Made by a program: the position numbers and the translations under genes. DNA of 64,000 nt from Streptomyces lateritius. Its GTDB lineage: Bacteria > Actinomycetota > Actinomycetes > Streptomycetales > Streptomycetaceae. Positions within the stretch are counted from its first letter, which is position 1, and the number at the start of each line of letters is the position of its first letter. Below the pieces are notes generated by a model. That model did not search any database. It was not told the origin of the DNA and saw only the letters and a program-made list of their open reading frames with translations. Shown here in pieces: positions 17,319 through 25,240 of this stretch. Where the stretch lies: assembly GCF_014649715.1 (NCBI RefSeq), contig NZ_BMTO01000017.1:117334-181333 (forward strand), written 5' to 3'.

Positions 17319-18446
17319 ATGTCCGATCAGCACGATCCCGCCCCGTACGACGCCCTCCTGCTGCTCTCCTTCGGCGGCCCGGAGGGGCCGGACGACGTGG
17401 TCCCCTTCCTGGAGAACGTCACGCGCGGCCGAGGCATCCCCAAGGAGCGGCTCAAGGAAGTGGGGCAGCACTACTTCCTCTTCGGCGGCGTCAGCCCGAT
17501 CAACGACCAGAACCGCGCGCTGCTCGACGCGCTGCGCACGGACTTCGAGCGGGCCGGCCTCGATCTGCCGGTCTACTGGGGAAACCGGAACTGGGCGCCG
17601 TACCTCACCGACACCCTCCGCGAGATGGTCACCGACGGCAGGCGCCACATCGCCGTCCTCACCACCAGCGCGTACGCCTCCTACTCCGGCTGCCGCCAGT
17701 ACCGCGAGAACCTCGCCGACGCGCTCGCCGAGCTGGAGGCCGAGGGTCTGCCGCTGCCCCGGGTCGACAAGCTCCGGCACTACTTCAACCACCCCGGCTT
17801 CGTCCGGCCCATGGTCGAAGGTGTCCTCGCCTCGCTGGCCGAGCTCGACGAGCCGGTCCGCGCCGGCGCGCACCTCGCCTTCACCACCCACTCCATCCCC
17901 GACTCGGCGGCCGACACCTCCGGTCCCGTCGGTGAGCACGGCGACGGCGGCGCCTATGTGAAGCAGCACCTGGACGTGGCCCGCTTGATCGTCGACGCGG
18001 TCCGTGAGGAGACCGGCGCCGACCACCCCTGGAAGCTCGTCTACCAGTCCCGCAGCGGCGCCCCCCACATCCCGTGGCTGGAGCCGGACATCTGCGACCA
18101 CCTGGAGGAGCTGCACGCGGCCGGGGCCCCGGCCGCCGTCATGGTCCCGATCGGCTTCGTCTCCGACCACATGGAGGTCCTCTACGACCTCGACACGGAA
18201 GCCACCGCCAAGGCCGCCGAGCTGAAACTTCCGGTGCGTCGCTCGGCGACCGTCGGCGCCGACCCCCGCTTCGCGGCGGCCGTGCGCGACCTCGTCCTGG
18301 AGCGCGCCGCCCGCGAGCGCGGAACCAAGGTCGAGCGGTGCGCGCTGGGCGCCCTTGGGGCCTCCCACGACCTCTGCCCGATCGGCTGCTGCCCCGCCAG
18401 GGTGGAGCGCCCGGCGGCGGCCGGTGCCGACAGTCCGTACGCCTAA
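17319..18446 (+). CDS. hemH: ferrochelatase (coproporphyrin-type)
   Basis: A 375-residue cytosolic ferrochelatase that inserts ferrous iron into a porphyrin; in actinobacteria the substrate is coproporphyrin III, the next-to-last step of the coproporphyrin-dependent haem pathway. Signatures are LLLSFGGPEG at the N-terminus, the metal-proximal FTTHSIPDS with catalytic His near residue 190, YQSRSGAPHIPWLEPD, and IGFVSDHMEVLYDLD with the conserved Glu. A C-terminal cluster CALGALGASHDLCPIGCCP supplies four Cys typical of the [2Fe-2S] cluster of actinobacterial enzymes. GGGAGGA before ATG 17319 fixes the start. The next gene begins ten bases after the stop with its ribosome site overlapping TAA. 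Confidence 0.95.
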   Translation: MSDQHDPAPYDALLLLSFGGPEGPDDVVPFLENVTRGRGIPKERLKEVGQHYFLFGGVSPINDQNRALLDALRTDFERAGLDLPVYWGNRNWAPYLTDTLREMVTDGRRHIAVLTTSAYASYSGCRQYRENLADALAELEAEGLPLPRVDKLRHYFNHPGFVRPMVEGVLASLAELDEPVRAGAHLAFTTHSIPDSAADTSGPVGEHGDGGAYVKQHLDVARLIVDAVREETGADHPWKLVYQSRSGAPHIPWLEPDICDHLEELHAAGAPAAVMVPIGFVSDHMEVLYDLDTEATAKAAELKLPVRRSATVGADPRFAAAVRDLVLERAARERGTKVERCALGALGASHDLCPIGCCPARVERPAAAGADSPYA

Positions 18447-18455
18447 GGAGCGCCT

Positions 18456-19310
18456 GTGACCGAGCCCGTGAACCCCCTGTCGGCCGATTCCCCGCCGACC
18501 CTCCCTCGGTCGGCCGACCCGCTGGGGGCCGAGCTGCTCGCCCTCGCCCTGGAAGCCGGGCGCAGGGCCGGCGCGCTGCTGCGCGACGGGCGGCCGGACG
18601 ACCTGGCCGTGGCCAGGACCAAGTCCAGCCCGATCGACGTCGTCACGGAGATGGACATCGCCGCCGAGAAGCTGATCACCGGCTTCCTCGCCGAGCACCG
18701 TCCCGACGACGGCTTCCTCGGCGAGGAGGGCGCATCCAGCCCCGGTTCCAGCGGCGTCCGCTGGGTGATCGACCCGCTCGACGGCACCGTGAACTATCTC
18801 TACGGCCTGCCGACCTGGGCCGTCTCCATCGCCGCCGAGCGCGACGGCGAGACGCTCGTCGGGGTGGTCGAGGCGCCGATGCGCCGCGAGACGTACCACG
18901 CGGTGCTCGGCGGCGGCGCGTACGCCGGCGAGCGCCGGCTCACCGTGCGTGCGCCGGCCCCGCTGGACCAGGCCCTGATCTCCACCGGGTTCGCCTACGT
19001 CCAGACCCGCCGGGCCCGTCAGGCCGAGGTCGCCCGGCACCTTGTGCCCCGAGTGCGCGACATCCGCCGCGGCGGCTCCGCCGCCATCGACCTGTGCGAC
19101 GTCGCCGCGGGCCGCCTCGACGGCTACTACGAACGCGGACTCAACCCGTGGGACCTGGCGGCGGGCGACCTGATCGCCCGGGAGGCGGGCGCCCTGACGG
19201 GTGGGCGGCCCGGTGAGCGCCCCTCGGGCGAGCTGGTGGTCGCGGCCCCGCCCGGCGTCTTCGAGCCGCTCCAGGAGCTTCTGGAGGAGTCGGGCGCCTG
19301 GCACGACTGA
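18456..19310 (+). CDS. inositol monophosphatase family protein
   Basis: A 284-residue lithium-sensitive phosphatase superfamily member. The three metal-site motifs are intact: FLGEEGASS (E-E) near residue 88, WVIDPLDGTVNYLYGLP (DPLDGT) near 108-124, and NPWDLAAGDLIAREAGA (WD) near 230. The family hydrolyses inositol-1-phosphate and related sugar phosphates, and some members act on histidinol phosphate; specificity cannot be read here. GTG 18456 follows TAAGGAG, whose first three bases are the ferrochelatase stop, so the genes are cotranscribed. A strong terminator follows at 19376-19406. Confidence 0.9.
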   Translation: MTEPVNPLSADSPPTLPRSADPLGAELLALALEAGRRAGALLRDGRPDDLAVARTKSSPIDVVTEMDIAAEKLITGFLAEHRPDDGFLGEEGASSPGSSGVRWVIDPLDGTVNYLYGLPTWAVSIAAERDGETLVGVVEAPMRRETYHAVLGGGAYAGERRLTVRAPAPLDQALISTGFAYVQTRRARQAEVARHLVPRVRDIRRGGSAAIDLCDVAAGRLDGYYERGLNPWDLAAGDLIAREAGALTGGRPGERPSGELVVAAPPGVFEPLQELLEESGAWHD

Positions 19311-19375
19311 CGGCCGCGCGCGGGGCGGCGGACGTCTCGCCGCCTTCGCCGGGACGGAGCGGCCCGGACACCGAA

Positions 19376-19406
19376 GGGGCCCCGACGCCGACGGCATCGG
19401 GGCCCC
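19376..19406. terminator. bidirectional hairpin terminator
   Basis: GGGGCCCCGA and TCGGGGCCCC form a perfect 10-bp stem with an 11-base loop, between the inositol monophosphatase and the convergent small gene. Confidence 0.8.
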
Positions 19407-19418
19407 TCACGTCAGGGG

Positions 19419-19592
19419 TCAGGCGCTGGCGGCGCCGACCTCCACGCCGTGCTCGGCGGCCAGGCGGTGCAGGTCGTCGAGCTCGGCCTGCTCGACGTCC
19501 GCGAGGAAGTCGTCGCCCGTCTCGCGCGCCCGTGTGAGGTCGGTCTGCGCCGTCCTGATGCGCTGCAGGAGTCCTGCGGTGAAAGCGTCCAT
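19419..19592 (-). CDS. small hypothetical protein, 57 aa
   Basis: A 57-residue, acidic, all-helical protein (MDAFTAGLLQRIRTAQTDLTRARETGD...). GAGGGG lies a few bases before ATG 19592, and the frame ends at TGA shortly before a shared terminator hairpin, which supports a real gene. It is likely cytosolic and forms one or two amphipathic helices. I recall similar short proteins beside cutRS in streptomycetes but cannot name a function. It is divergent from cutR across 360 bases. Confidence 0.7.
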   Translation of the reverse strand: MDAFTAGLLQRIRTAQTDLTRARETGDDFLADVEQAELDDLHRLAAEHGVEVGAASA

Positions 19593-19952
19593 CGTGCGCC
19601 CCCTCGTCATGGGTCGGTGGCACGGGGGTGTGCCGAGGGTGGATCGATCACTCACTGCAACCTCTGGGGGGACAGAGCGGCTCGTGGCGTGCACGAAACA
19701 GAGCGTGATCGCGGGGTGTGCAGACGTCCTCCCCGGGAGGTTCCTCACAGAAACCTCAACTGGCCCGTGATCCAGGTGAATTCTTCCCACGCCCCGACCC
19801 TCCCCTACCCGCGTGCCGTCGGCCGCACGCCGCCTTACAGCCGGTTTACGCGCGTACGGGGCAGGATGGACGCGCACAGTCCGTGCTCAGGAACCGCCCT
19901 CGTCCACGCCGAGAACAGGCGAGGACGAGGGCTCGCAGGAAGGAATTACGAC
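19593..19952. other. divergent promoter region of the small gene and cutRS
   Basis: 360 bases without a gene. Frames here are low-quality extensions of the neighbours. I see GGAAGGA before cutR but no sure -35/-10 pair and no strong inverted repeat. Confidence 0.5.
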
Positions 19953-20606
19953 GTGCGCGTACTCGTCGTCGAGGACGAGCAGCTGCTCGCCGATGCGGTG
20001 GCCACCGGACTGCGCCGGGAGGCCATGGCCGTCGACGTCGTGTACGACGGCGCCGCCGCCCTGGAACGCGTCGGGGTGAACGACTACGACGTGGTCGTCC
20101 TCGACCGGGACCTCCCCCTGGTCCACGGCGACGACGTCTGCCGCAAGATCGTCGAACTCGGCATGCCCACCCGCGTCCTGATGCTCACCGCCTCCGGCGA
20201 CGTCAGCGACCGCGTCGAGGGCCTGGAGCTCGGAGCCGACGACTACCTCCCCAAGCCCTTCGCCTTCACCGAGCTCACCGCGCGCGTGCGGGCCCTCGGC
20301 CGGCGCACCACCGTGCCGCTGCCGCCCGTCCTGGAGCGCGCCGGCATCAAGCTCGACCCCAACCGCCGCGAGGTCTTCCGCGACGGCAAGGAGGTCCAGC
20401 TCGCGCCGAAGGAGTTCGCGGTCCTGGAGGTGCTGATGCGCAGCGAGGGCGCGGTCGTCTCGGCCGAGCAGCTCCTGGAGAAGGCCTGGGACGAGAACAC
20501 CGACCCGTTCACCAACGTCGTACGGGTCACGGTGATGACCCTGCGCCGCAAGCTGGGCGAGCCGCCCGTCATCGTCACCGTCCCCGGCTCCGGCTACCGG
20601 ATCTGA
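19953..20606 (+). CDS. cutR: two-component response regulator CutR
   Basis: A 217-residue OmpR/PhoB-type regulator. The receiver domain (residues 1-115) has the acidic pocket VEDEQ, phospho-acceptor in VVVLDRDLPL (Asp near 51), conserved Thr in LMLTASG and Lys in YLPKPFAF. The C-terminal winged helix (about 125-217) ends GSGYRI. GTG 19953 is preceded by GGAAGGA. CutR pairs with CutS, encoded eight bases downstream; in Streptomyces the pair was first linked to copper and actinorhodin production and more recently to extracellular protein folding and secretion stress. Gene identity rests on the sequence and on the neighbourhood with ferrochelatase and inositol monophosphatase. Confidence 0.92.
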   Translation: MRVLVVEDEQLLADAVATGLRREAMAVDVVYDGAAALERVGVNDYDVVVLDRDLPLVHGDDVCRKIVELGMPTRVLMLTASGDVSDRVEGLELGADDYLPKPFAFTELTARVRALGRRTTVPLPPVLERAGIKLDPNRREVFRDGKEVQLAPKEFAVLEVLMRSEGAVVSAEQLLEKAWDENTDPFTNVVRVTVMTLRRKLGEPPVIVTVPGSGYRI

Positions 20607-20613
20607 TCCCCCG

Positions 20614-21849
20614 GTGGCCGCGACTCCCGCGCCCCCTCAGGCGCCTCCGAAGCCCACCTGGGACCCCAGGGACCCCGTCAGGCCCCTGCTGCGCCCGACG
20701 ATCCGCATACGGCTCACGCTGCTGTACGGCGGGATGTTCCTGATCGCCGGCATCCTGCTGCTGTCGATCATCTACCTCTTCACCGCGCAGGCGCTGGGCG
20801 ACAGCGCCTCGGAACTGCCCTTCAAGGTGGTCAGCGGCACGGTCCAGCCCACCACGTCCTGGTGCAGGCTGCCCGCCTCGGGCACCGGCGACCAGCTCCA
20901 CCAGGCCGTCTCGGCCTGTCTCCAGTACCAGCGTGACCTGGCGCTCGACGACCTGCTGCGCCGCTCGCTCTTCGCCCTCCTCGGACTGAGCATCATCGCC
21001 TTCGCCTTCGGGTACGCCATGGCGGGCCGCGTCCTGTCGCCGCTGGGCCGGATCACCCGTACCGCCCGCCAGGTGGCCGGGTCGGACCTCGCCCGGCGCA
21101 TCGAGCTGGACGGCCCCGACGACGAGCTGAAGGAGCTGGCCGACACCTTCGACGAGATGCTCGACCGGCTGGAGCGGGCCTTCACCGCCCAGCAGCGGTT
21201 CGTGGCGAACGCCTCGCACGAGCTGCGCACCCCGCTGGCGATCAACCGCACCCTCCTGGAGGTCCACCTCTCGGACCCCGGGGCGCCCGTGGAGCTGCAG
21301 CAGCTCGGCAAGACGCTGCTCGCCACCAACGAGCGCAGTGAGCAGCTCGTGGAAGGCCTGCTGCTGCTCGCCCGGAGCGACAACCAGATCGTCGAGCGGA
21401 AGCCCGTCGACCTCGCCGAGGTCGCCTCGCGCGCCATCGACCAGCTGCACGGTGAGGCCGAGGCCAAGGGCGTGGAGATCCGCGGTGAGCGGGCGCCCGC
21501 GGTCGTCCAGGGCAACGGCGTCCTCCTGGAGCGGATCGCGCTGAACCTGGTCCAGAACGCCGTCCGGTACAACGTCCCGGAGGACGGCTGGGTGGAGGTC
21601 ACCACCGAGACCGAGCACGGCCAGGCGGTCCTGGTGGTCTCGAACACGGGTCCCGTGGTTCCCGCGTACGAGATCGACAACCTCTTCGAGCCGTTCAGAA
21701 GGCTGCGGCAGGAGCGGACCGGCAGCGACAGGGGCGTGGGTCTCGGCCTGTCGATCGCCCGCTCCGTCGCGCGGGCCCACGGCGGCCGTATCATCGCGGA
21801 GCCTCGCGAAGGCGGTGGTCTCGTGATGCGTGTCACTCTCCCGATCTGA
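20614..21849 (+). CDS. cutS: two-component sensor histidine kinase CutS
   Basis: A 411-residue membrane kinase. A Pro-rich cytoplasmic start leads to a first membrane helix near residue 35-60, an extracellular loop of about 60 residues, a second helix near 120-140, a HAMP linker (VLSPLGRITRTARQV), the HisKA phospho-His in ASHELRTPLA near residue 207, and HATPase N (NLVQNAVRYN) and G (GVGLGLSIA) boxes. The extracellular loop contains two cysteines 18 residues apart (SWCRLP ... AVSACLQ). They fit the redox-active pair reported for CutS, which is proposed to sense disulfide formation outside the cell. GTG start. Cotranscribed with cutR. Confidence 0.92.
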   Translation: MAATPAPPQAPPKPTWDPRDPVRPLLRPTIRIRLTLLYGGMFLIAGILLLSIIYLFTAQALGDSASELPFKVVSGTVQPTTSWCRLPASGTGDQLHQAVSACLQYQRDLALDDLLRRSLFALLGLSIIAFAFGYAMAGRVLSPLGRITRTARQVAGSDLARRIELDGPDDELKELADTFDEMLDRLERAFTAQQRFVANASHELRTPLAINRTLLEVHLSDPGAPVELQQLGKTLLATNERSEQLVEGLLLLARSDNQIVERKPVDLAEVASRAIDQLHGEAEAKGVEIRGERAPAVVQGNGVLLERIALNLVQNAVRYNVPEDGWVEVTTETEHGQAVLVVSNTGPVVPAYEIDNLFEPFRRLRQERTGSDRGVGLGLSIARSVARAHGGRIIAEPREGGGLVMRVTLPI

Positions 21850-21920
21850 CACACTTCGGGTACCAGCCGGTTCCGTTCGCTTTGCGCGGAATCTTCGGGC
21901 CCGTTCCTGAGACGGCCATG

Positions 21921-21934
21921 TGTGATCGATCACA
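21921..21934. promoter_or_regulatory. CRP-like palindrome
   Basis: TGTGATCGATCACA is a perfect 14-bp palindrome and contains GTG-N6-CAC, the core reported for Streptomyces Crp. It lies 72 bp after the cutS stop and 310 bp before the DUF4193 gene, so which gene it serves is open. Confidence 0.5.
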
Positions 21935-22060
21935 GGAACGTGCATCCGTCTCTCTACTCTCCGTGATCGAGAATTCCATCGGAAAACCAGGAAAAGTCCG
22001 GGTTTCCGGGGGTCCGGATGGCGGGAAGTACACGGGGTGGCGCCCGTGAAGGACGGTAGA

Positions 22061-22078
22061 GGGACCGTGTACGGTCCC
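22061..22078. promoter_or_regulatory. inverted repeat GGGACCGT/ACGGTCCC
   Basis: Perfect 8-bp arms with a two-base spacer, 166 bp before the DUF4193 start. The compact spacing suggests a protein-binding operator more than a terminator. Confidence 0.4.
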
Positions 22079-22243
22079 GTTCGCCACCCAAAGCCGGTCA
22101 CTCATGAGAGAGCGGATTGGGTGTCGATTGAGTAACAGACCTTGATGTGAGGCAAAATCTCCGCCTCGGGTCGGGCACAAGTCCGGCCTCTCACGCGTTA
22201 CGTGCGCTGGAGACACCGCAACCACCCAGAGGGGGAGAGCGAC

Positions 22244-22540
22244 ATGGCAACGGATTACGACACCCCACGCAAGACCGATGACGACGTCGATTCCGACAGC
22301 CTTGAGGAACTGAAGGCCCGCCGGAACGACAAGTCGACCTCGACGGTCGACGTCGACGAGTTCGAGGCCGCCGAAGGTCTTGAGCTGCCGGGCGCCGATC
22401 TGTCGAACGAGGAGCTCGCCGTACGGGTCCTGCCCAAGCAGGCCGACGAGTTCACCTGCATGAGCTGCTTCCTCGTGCACCACCGCAGCCAGCTGGCTCG
22501 GGAGAAGAACGGTCAGCCGATCTGCCGCGACTGCGACTGA
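22244..22540 (+). CDS. DUF4193 family zinc-ribbon protein
   Basis: A 98-residue acidic protein conserved in actinobacteria. The C-terminus holds a four-cysteine zinc ribbon, CMSC and, 21 residues on, CRDC, which resembles DksA/TraR-type fingers. The N-terminal half is disordered and Asp/Glu/Ser-rich. GGGGGAGAG precedes ATG 22244. The family is thought to be important for growth in some actinobacteria and possibly transcription-related, but no mechanism is established. It heads a short plus-strand unit with the EcsC-like gene 12 bases downstream and has an unusually long upstream region with several inverted repeats. Confidence 0.9.
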   Translation: MATDYDTPRKTDDDVDSDSLEELKARRNDKSTSTVDVDEFEAAEGLELPGADLSNEELAVRVLPKQADEFTCMSCFLVHHRSQLAREKNGQPICRDCD

Positions 22541-22552
22541 GATCGGTCGGCC

Positions 22553-23539
22553 GTGGCAGGCGACACACCGTCTCGGAAGCGGCGCTTCCGGCTCGCAGGT
22601 GAGCCGGAGGCGCATCAGGGCGGTCCAGGCCCGACCGAGGGTGCCCACGAGGCTCCCGGAGCCGAGCACACCGCCCCCCTGCCCTCCCTCGGCGCACGTG
22701 ACGACGAGCGAGGCCCCTCGGCCTCGCTCGAGGCGGCCACGGCGTCGGATCAGGCGGAACGGGAGGCCCCGCACGGCGGGCGCCGTCGCGGCGCCGTCCA
22801 GCGCGCCGTCGGCCCGGCGCGCGCACAGTTCGACCGCATGAAACTCGACCGCGCGCGGATCGACGCCGTCAAACGCGGCGTGAAGCGTGGCGGCGAGAGC
22901 GCCAAAGCCGGGCTCGGTCATCTCGCCGACCGACTCATCGAGATCGCCCCCCGGGTACCGGTCCGGGATCTGGCGACCCTGCGCAGGCAGTTCCCGGGGC
23001 TCGGCCCCGAGCAGATCGCCGACAAACTCGTCGCCGGCGCCGCCAACGCCAGCTCGACCGTCGGCGCGGGCGTCGGAGCCGCCGCGATGCTCCCCGTGCC
23101 ACCCGCGATGCCGGCCGAGCTCGCGGCGGAGATCACCGGAGTCGCGGCGATCGAGCTCAAGCTCGTCGCCGAACTGCACGAGGTGTACGGAGTGCGGCCG
23201 CCCGGCACGCTCGCCCAGCGCTCCACGGCCTATCTCACCGCCTGGACCGAGGAACGGGGCATCGACCCCACCCGCCCCACCACCGTCAACGCGGCGCTCG
23301 GCGGTCAGCTCAAGCGTGAACTGCGCCAGCAGATCATGAAGCGCATGGTGCGCAATCTGCCCAGCCTGATGCCGTTCATGGTCGGGGCCGCGGTCGGAGC
23401 GCTGATGAACCGTCGCGACACCAAGAAGCTCGCCGACCTCGTCCGCAAGGATCTGCGCCGTCGCCAGGTCCCCTGGGACGCTTTGGAGGGGCTGCCCCCG
23501 CTGGAGCAGCCCGAGAACCCCAAGGAGATCGGCTTCTAG
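22553..23539 (+). CDS. EcsC-like hypothetical protein
   Basis: A 328-residue protein. The first 100 residues are charged and low-complexity. The rest (about 110-310) is an alpha-helical domain with amphipathic and hydrophobic helices (STVGAGVGAAAMLPVPPAMP, and LMPFMVGAAVGALMNRRDTKKL) resembling the EcsC family, whose roles are poorly known and often linked to membranes or secretion. GTG 22553 starts 12 bases after DUF4193, so they are likely cotranscribed. The stop codon TAG forms half of the palindrome CTAG (23536-23539), which also provides the stop of the opposite gene. Family match is moderate. Confidence 0.7.
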   Translation: MAGDTPSRKRRFRLAGEPEAHQGGPGPTEGAHEAPGAEHTAPLPSLGARDDERGPSASLEAATASDQAEREAPHGGRRRGAVQRAVGPARAQFDRMKLDRARIDAVKRGVKRGGESAKAGLGHLADRLIEIAPRVPVRDLATLRRQFPGLGPEQIADKLVAGAANASSTVGAGVGAAAMLPVPPAMPAELAAEITGVAAIELKLVAELHEVYGVRPPGTLAQRSTAYLTAWTEERGIDPTRPTTVNAALGGQLKRELRQQIMKRMVRNLPSLMPFMVGAAVGALMNRRDTKKLADLVRKDLRRRQVPWDALEGLPPLEQPENPKEIGF

Positions 23540-24075
23540 GCCGTCGGCTTCCGGGCCTGCGTAACCACGCCCCGCGCGTCCGCGCTTTCCGCGCCCGGGC
23601 TCTGCGCGTCCGCCCGGGCCGCCTCCAGGGCGGCCACCAGGCCCTCCGGGTCACGGCTGGACAGATAGACGTACGGCGTCGGATCAGCCGGGTCCGTCAC
23701 CTCGACGCGGACGGCGCCGGGGACGTAGCTGCGCAGCAGCATGAACGCGCGCGGGTCGGCCTTGAACGTGCGCCAGGCGCGCGCCTCCTCCGCGTCCAGC
23801 GCCTCGGGCGCCCCCAGCGCCGACACCGGGATCCGCGCGTCGCCCGCGACCAGCGAACCCGCCACGACCCGGATGCGCGCGGAACCGTACGAAGAGACGA
23901 CCACGGCCGCCAGCGCGCCGGCCGCGATCACACCGCCGAACATCGGAACCGTCCCCAGCGGGAACATCACCAGACCGCCGGACAGCCCCAGCAGAGCCGT
24001 GATGACCCACCAGGAGCGGGGAGCGGTCAGACGTTCGTCGAAGCGCGGCGCGGAGGACGGTACGGAAGGCTGCAT
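23536..24075 (-). CDS. DUF3093 family membrane protein
   Basis: A 179-residue protein with two adjacent membrane helices near residues 25-65 (WWVITALLGLSGGLVMFPLG and GGVIAAGALAAVVVSS) followed by a beta-rich cytosolic domain containing DARIPVSALG and a conserved Arg-rich segment ending in VYLSSRDPEGLVAAL. The family is restricted to actinobacteria and has no known function. ATG 24075 was chosen because it precedes the predicted first helix at the family's usual distance; the open frame upstream overlaps the divergent thioesterase start. Convergent with the EcsC-like gene, sharing a four-base stop overlap. Confidence 0.85.
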   Translation of the reverse strand: MQPSVPSSAPRFDERLTAPRSWWVITALLGLSGGLVMFPLGTVPMFGGVIAAGALAAVVVSSYGSARIRVVAGSLVAGDARIPVSALGAPEALDAEEARAWRTFKADPRAFMLLRSYVPGAVRVEVTDPADPTPYVYLSSRDPEGLVAALEAARADAQSPGAESADARGVVTQARKPTA

Positions 24076-24133
24076 GCGTCCAAGCTTGGCACGGCGCGAC
24101 CTGCCCCTACCCGCGCGGGTAAGGTCTGCGGCT

Positions 24134-24718
24134 GTGACTGCAACATCTGCCGCCCTCACCCCGCCGGCCGACGCCATACCGCCGGTACGTCACCCCGACG
24201 CGCCCGCCCCCGGCGAGCTGCTCGGCGCGCACTATGAGCACTGCTTCGGGTGCGGCGGCGGACAGCCCCACGGGCTCCATCTGGAGGCCCGGGCCGGCGA
24301 GGGCGTGACGGTCACCGCCGAGTTCACCGTGACCCCCGACCATCAGGGCGCCCCCGGCCTCGCGCATGGCGGCGTCCTCGCCACCGCGCTCGACGAGACC
24401 CTCGGCTCCCTGAACTGGCTGCTGCGGGTCATCGCCGTCACCGGCCGGCTCGAGACCGACTTCGCGCGGCCCGTCCCGGTCGGCACCGTCCTGCACCTGG
24501 AGGCCGAGGTCACCGCCGTGCACGGGCGCAAGATCTACTCGACCGTCACCGGCCGGATCGGCGGGCCCGACGGCCCCGTCGCCGTCCGCGCCGACGCCCT
24601 CTTCATCGAGGTCAAGGTCGACCACTTCATCGACAACGGACGTCCGGAGGAGATCCAGGCGGCCATGTCCGACCCCGACCAGGTCCGGCGCGCCCGCGCC
24701 TTCGAGGTGAACCCCTGA
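24134..24718 (+). CDS. PaaI-family hotdog thioesterase
   Basis: A 194-residue single-domain acyl-CoA thioesterase-like protein. The hotdog signature is HQGAPGLAHGGVLATALDETLG near residues 73-94, with the HGG turn and the catalytic Asp/Glu on the central helix. A Cys pair in HCFGCGGG near residue 37 is typical of this actinobacterial subgroup. GTG 24134 was chosen because it fits the family length and TAAGGT upstream could be the -10 of a nearly leaderless transcript. The stop overlaps dut as TGATG. Substrate unknown. Confidence 0.88.
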   Translation: MTATSAALTPPADAIPPVRHPDAPAPGELLGAHYEHCFGCGGGQPHGLHLEARAGEGVTVTAEFTVTPDHQGAPGLAHGGVLATALDETLGSLNWLLRVIAVTGRLETDFARPVPVGTVLHLEAEVTAVHGRKIYSTVTGRIGGPDGPVAVRADALFIEVKVDHFIDNGRPEEIQAAMSDPDQVRRARAFEVNP

Positions 24719-25239
24719 TGCGCAACCCTGTCGACGTACTCATCCGCCGCGTGGACCCGGACGTACCGATCCCGGCCTACGGCCATCCCGGCGACGCCGG
24801 TGCGGATCTGGTGACCACCGAGGCGACGGTCCTGGCCCCCGGTGAGCGGGCCGTGCTGCCCACCGGGGTCTCCATCGCGCTCCCCGACGGCTACGCGGCC
24901 TTCGTGCACCCGCGCTCGGGGCTGGCCGCTCGCTGCGGAGTCGCGCTCGTGAATGCCCCGGGGACGGTGGATGCCGGGTACCGTGGAGAGATCAAGGTGA
25001 TCGTGGTCAATCTGGACCCGCGCGAGAGCGTGCGGTTCGAACGGTTCGACCGGATTGCCCAACTTGTCGTCCAGCAGGTCGAGAAGGTCCGCTTCCACGA
25101 GGTGGCGGAGCTTCCCGGCTCGGCGCGGGCCGAGGGGGGCTTCGGTTCCACCGGCGGTCATGCCGCCGTGGACGGCACAGACGGCACAACGGGTGGGAAT
25201 CGATACGCTTCGGTCGTATCCGACCGGGAAGGACAGTGA
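24718..25239 (+). CDS. dut: dUTP diphosphatase
   Basis: A 173-residue homotrimeric dUTPase that hydrolyses dUTP to dUMP, keeping uracil out of DNA and feeding dTMP synthesis. Motif 1 HPGDAGADLV, motif 2 PRSGLA, motif 3 NAPGTVDAGYRGEIKV with the catalytic Asp, motif 4 RIAQLVVQ, and the C-terminal motif 5 GGFGSTG that closes over the nucleotide are all present and in order. It is translationally coupled to the thioesterase by TGATG, and the DUF3710 gene starts two bases after its stop. Confidence 0.96.
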   Translation: MRNPVDVLIRRVDPDVPIPAYGHPGDAGADLVTTEATVLAPGERAVLPTGVSIALPDGYAAFVHPRSGLAARCGVALVNAPGTVDAGYRGEIKVIVVNLDPRESVRFERFDRIAQLVVQQVEKVRFHEVAELPGSARAEGGFGSTGGHAAVDGTDGTTGGNRYASVVSDREGQ

Positions 25240-25240
25240 C

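Larger units (their letters stand above)
21850..22243. other. regulatory intergenic region before the DUF4193 gene
   Basis: 394 bases, noticeably AT-richer than the genes around it. It carries three inverted repeats: TGTGATCGATCACA (21921-21934), CACGGG...CCCGTG (22031-22047) and GGGACCGT-GT-ACGGTCCC (22061-22078). No convincing reading frame. Confidence 0.6.
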
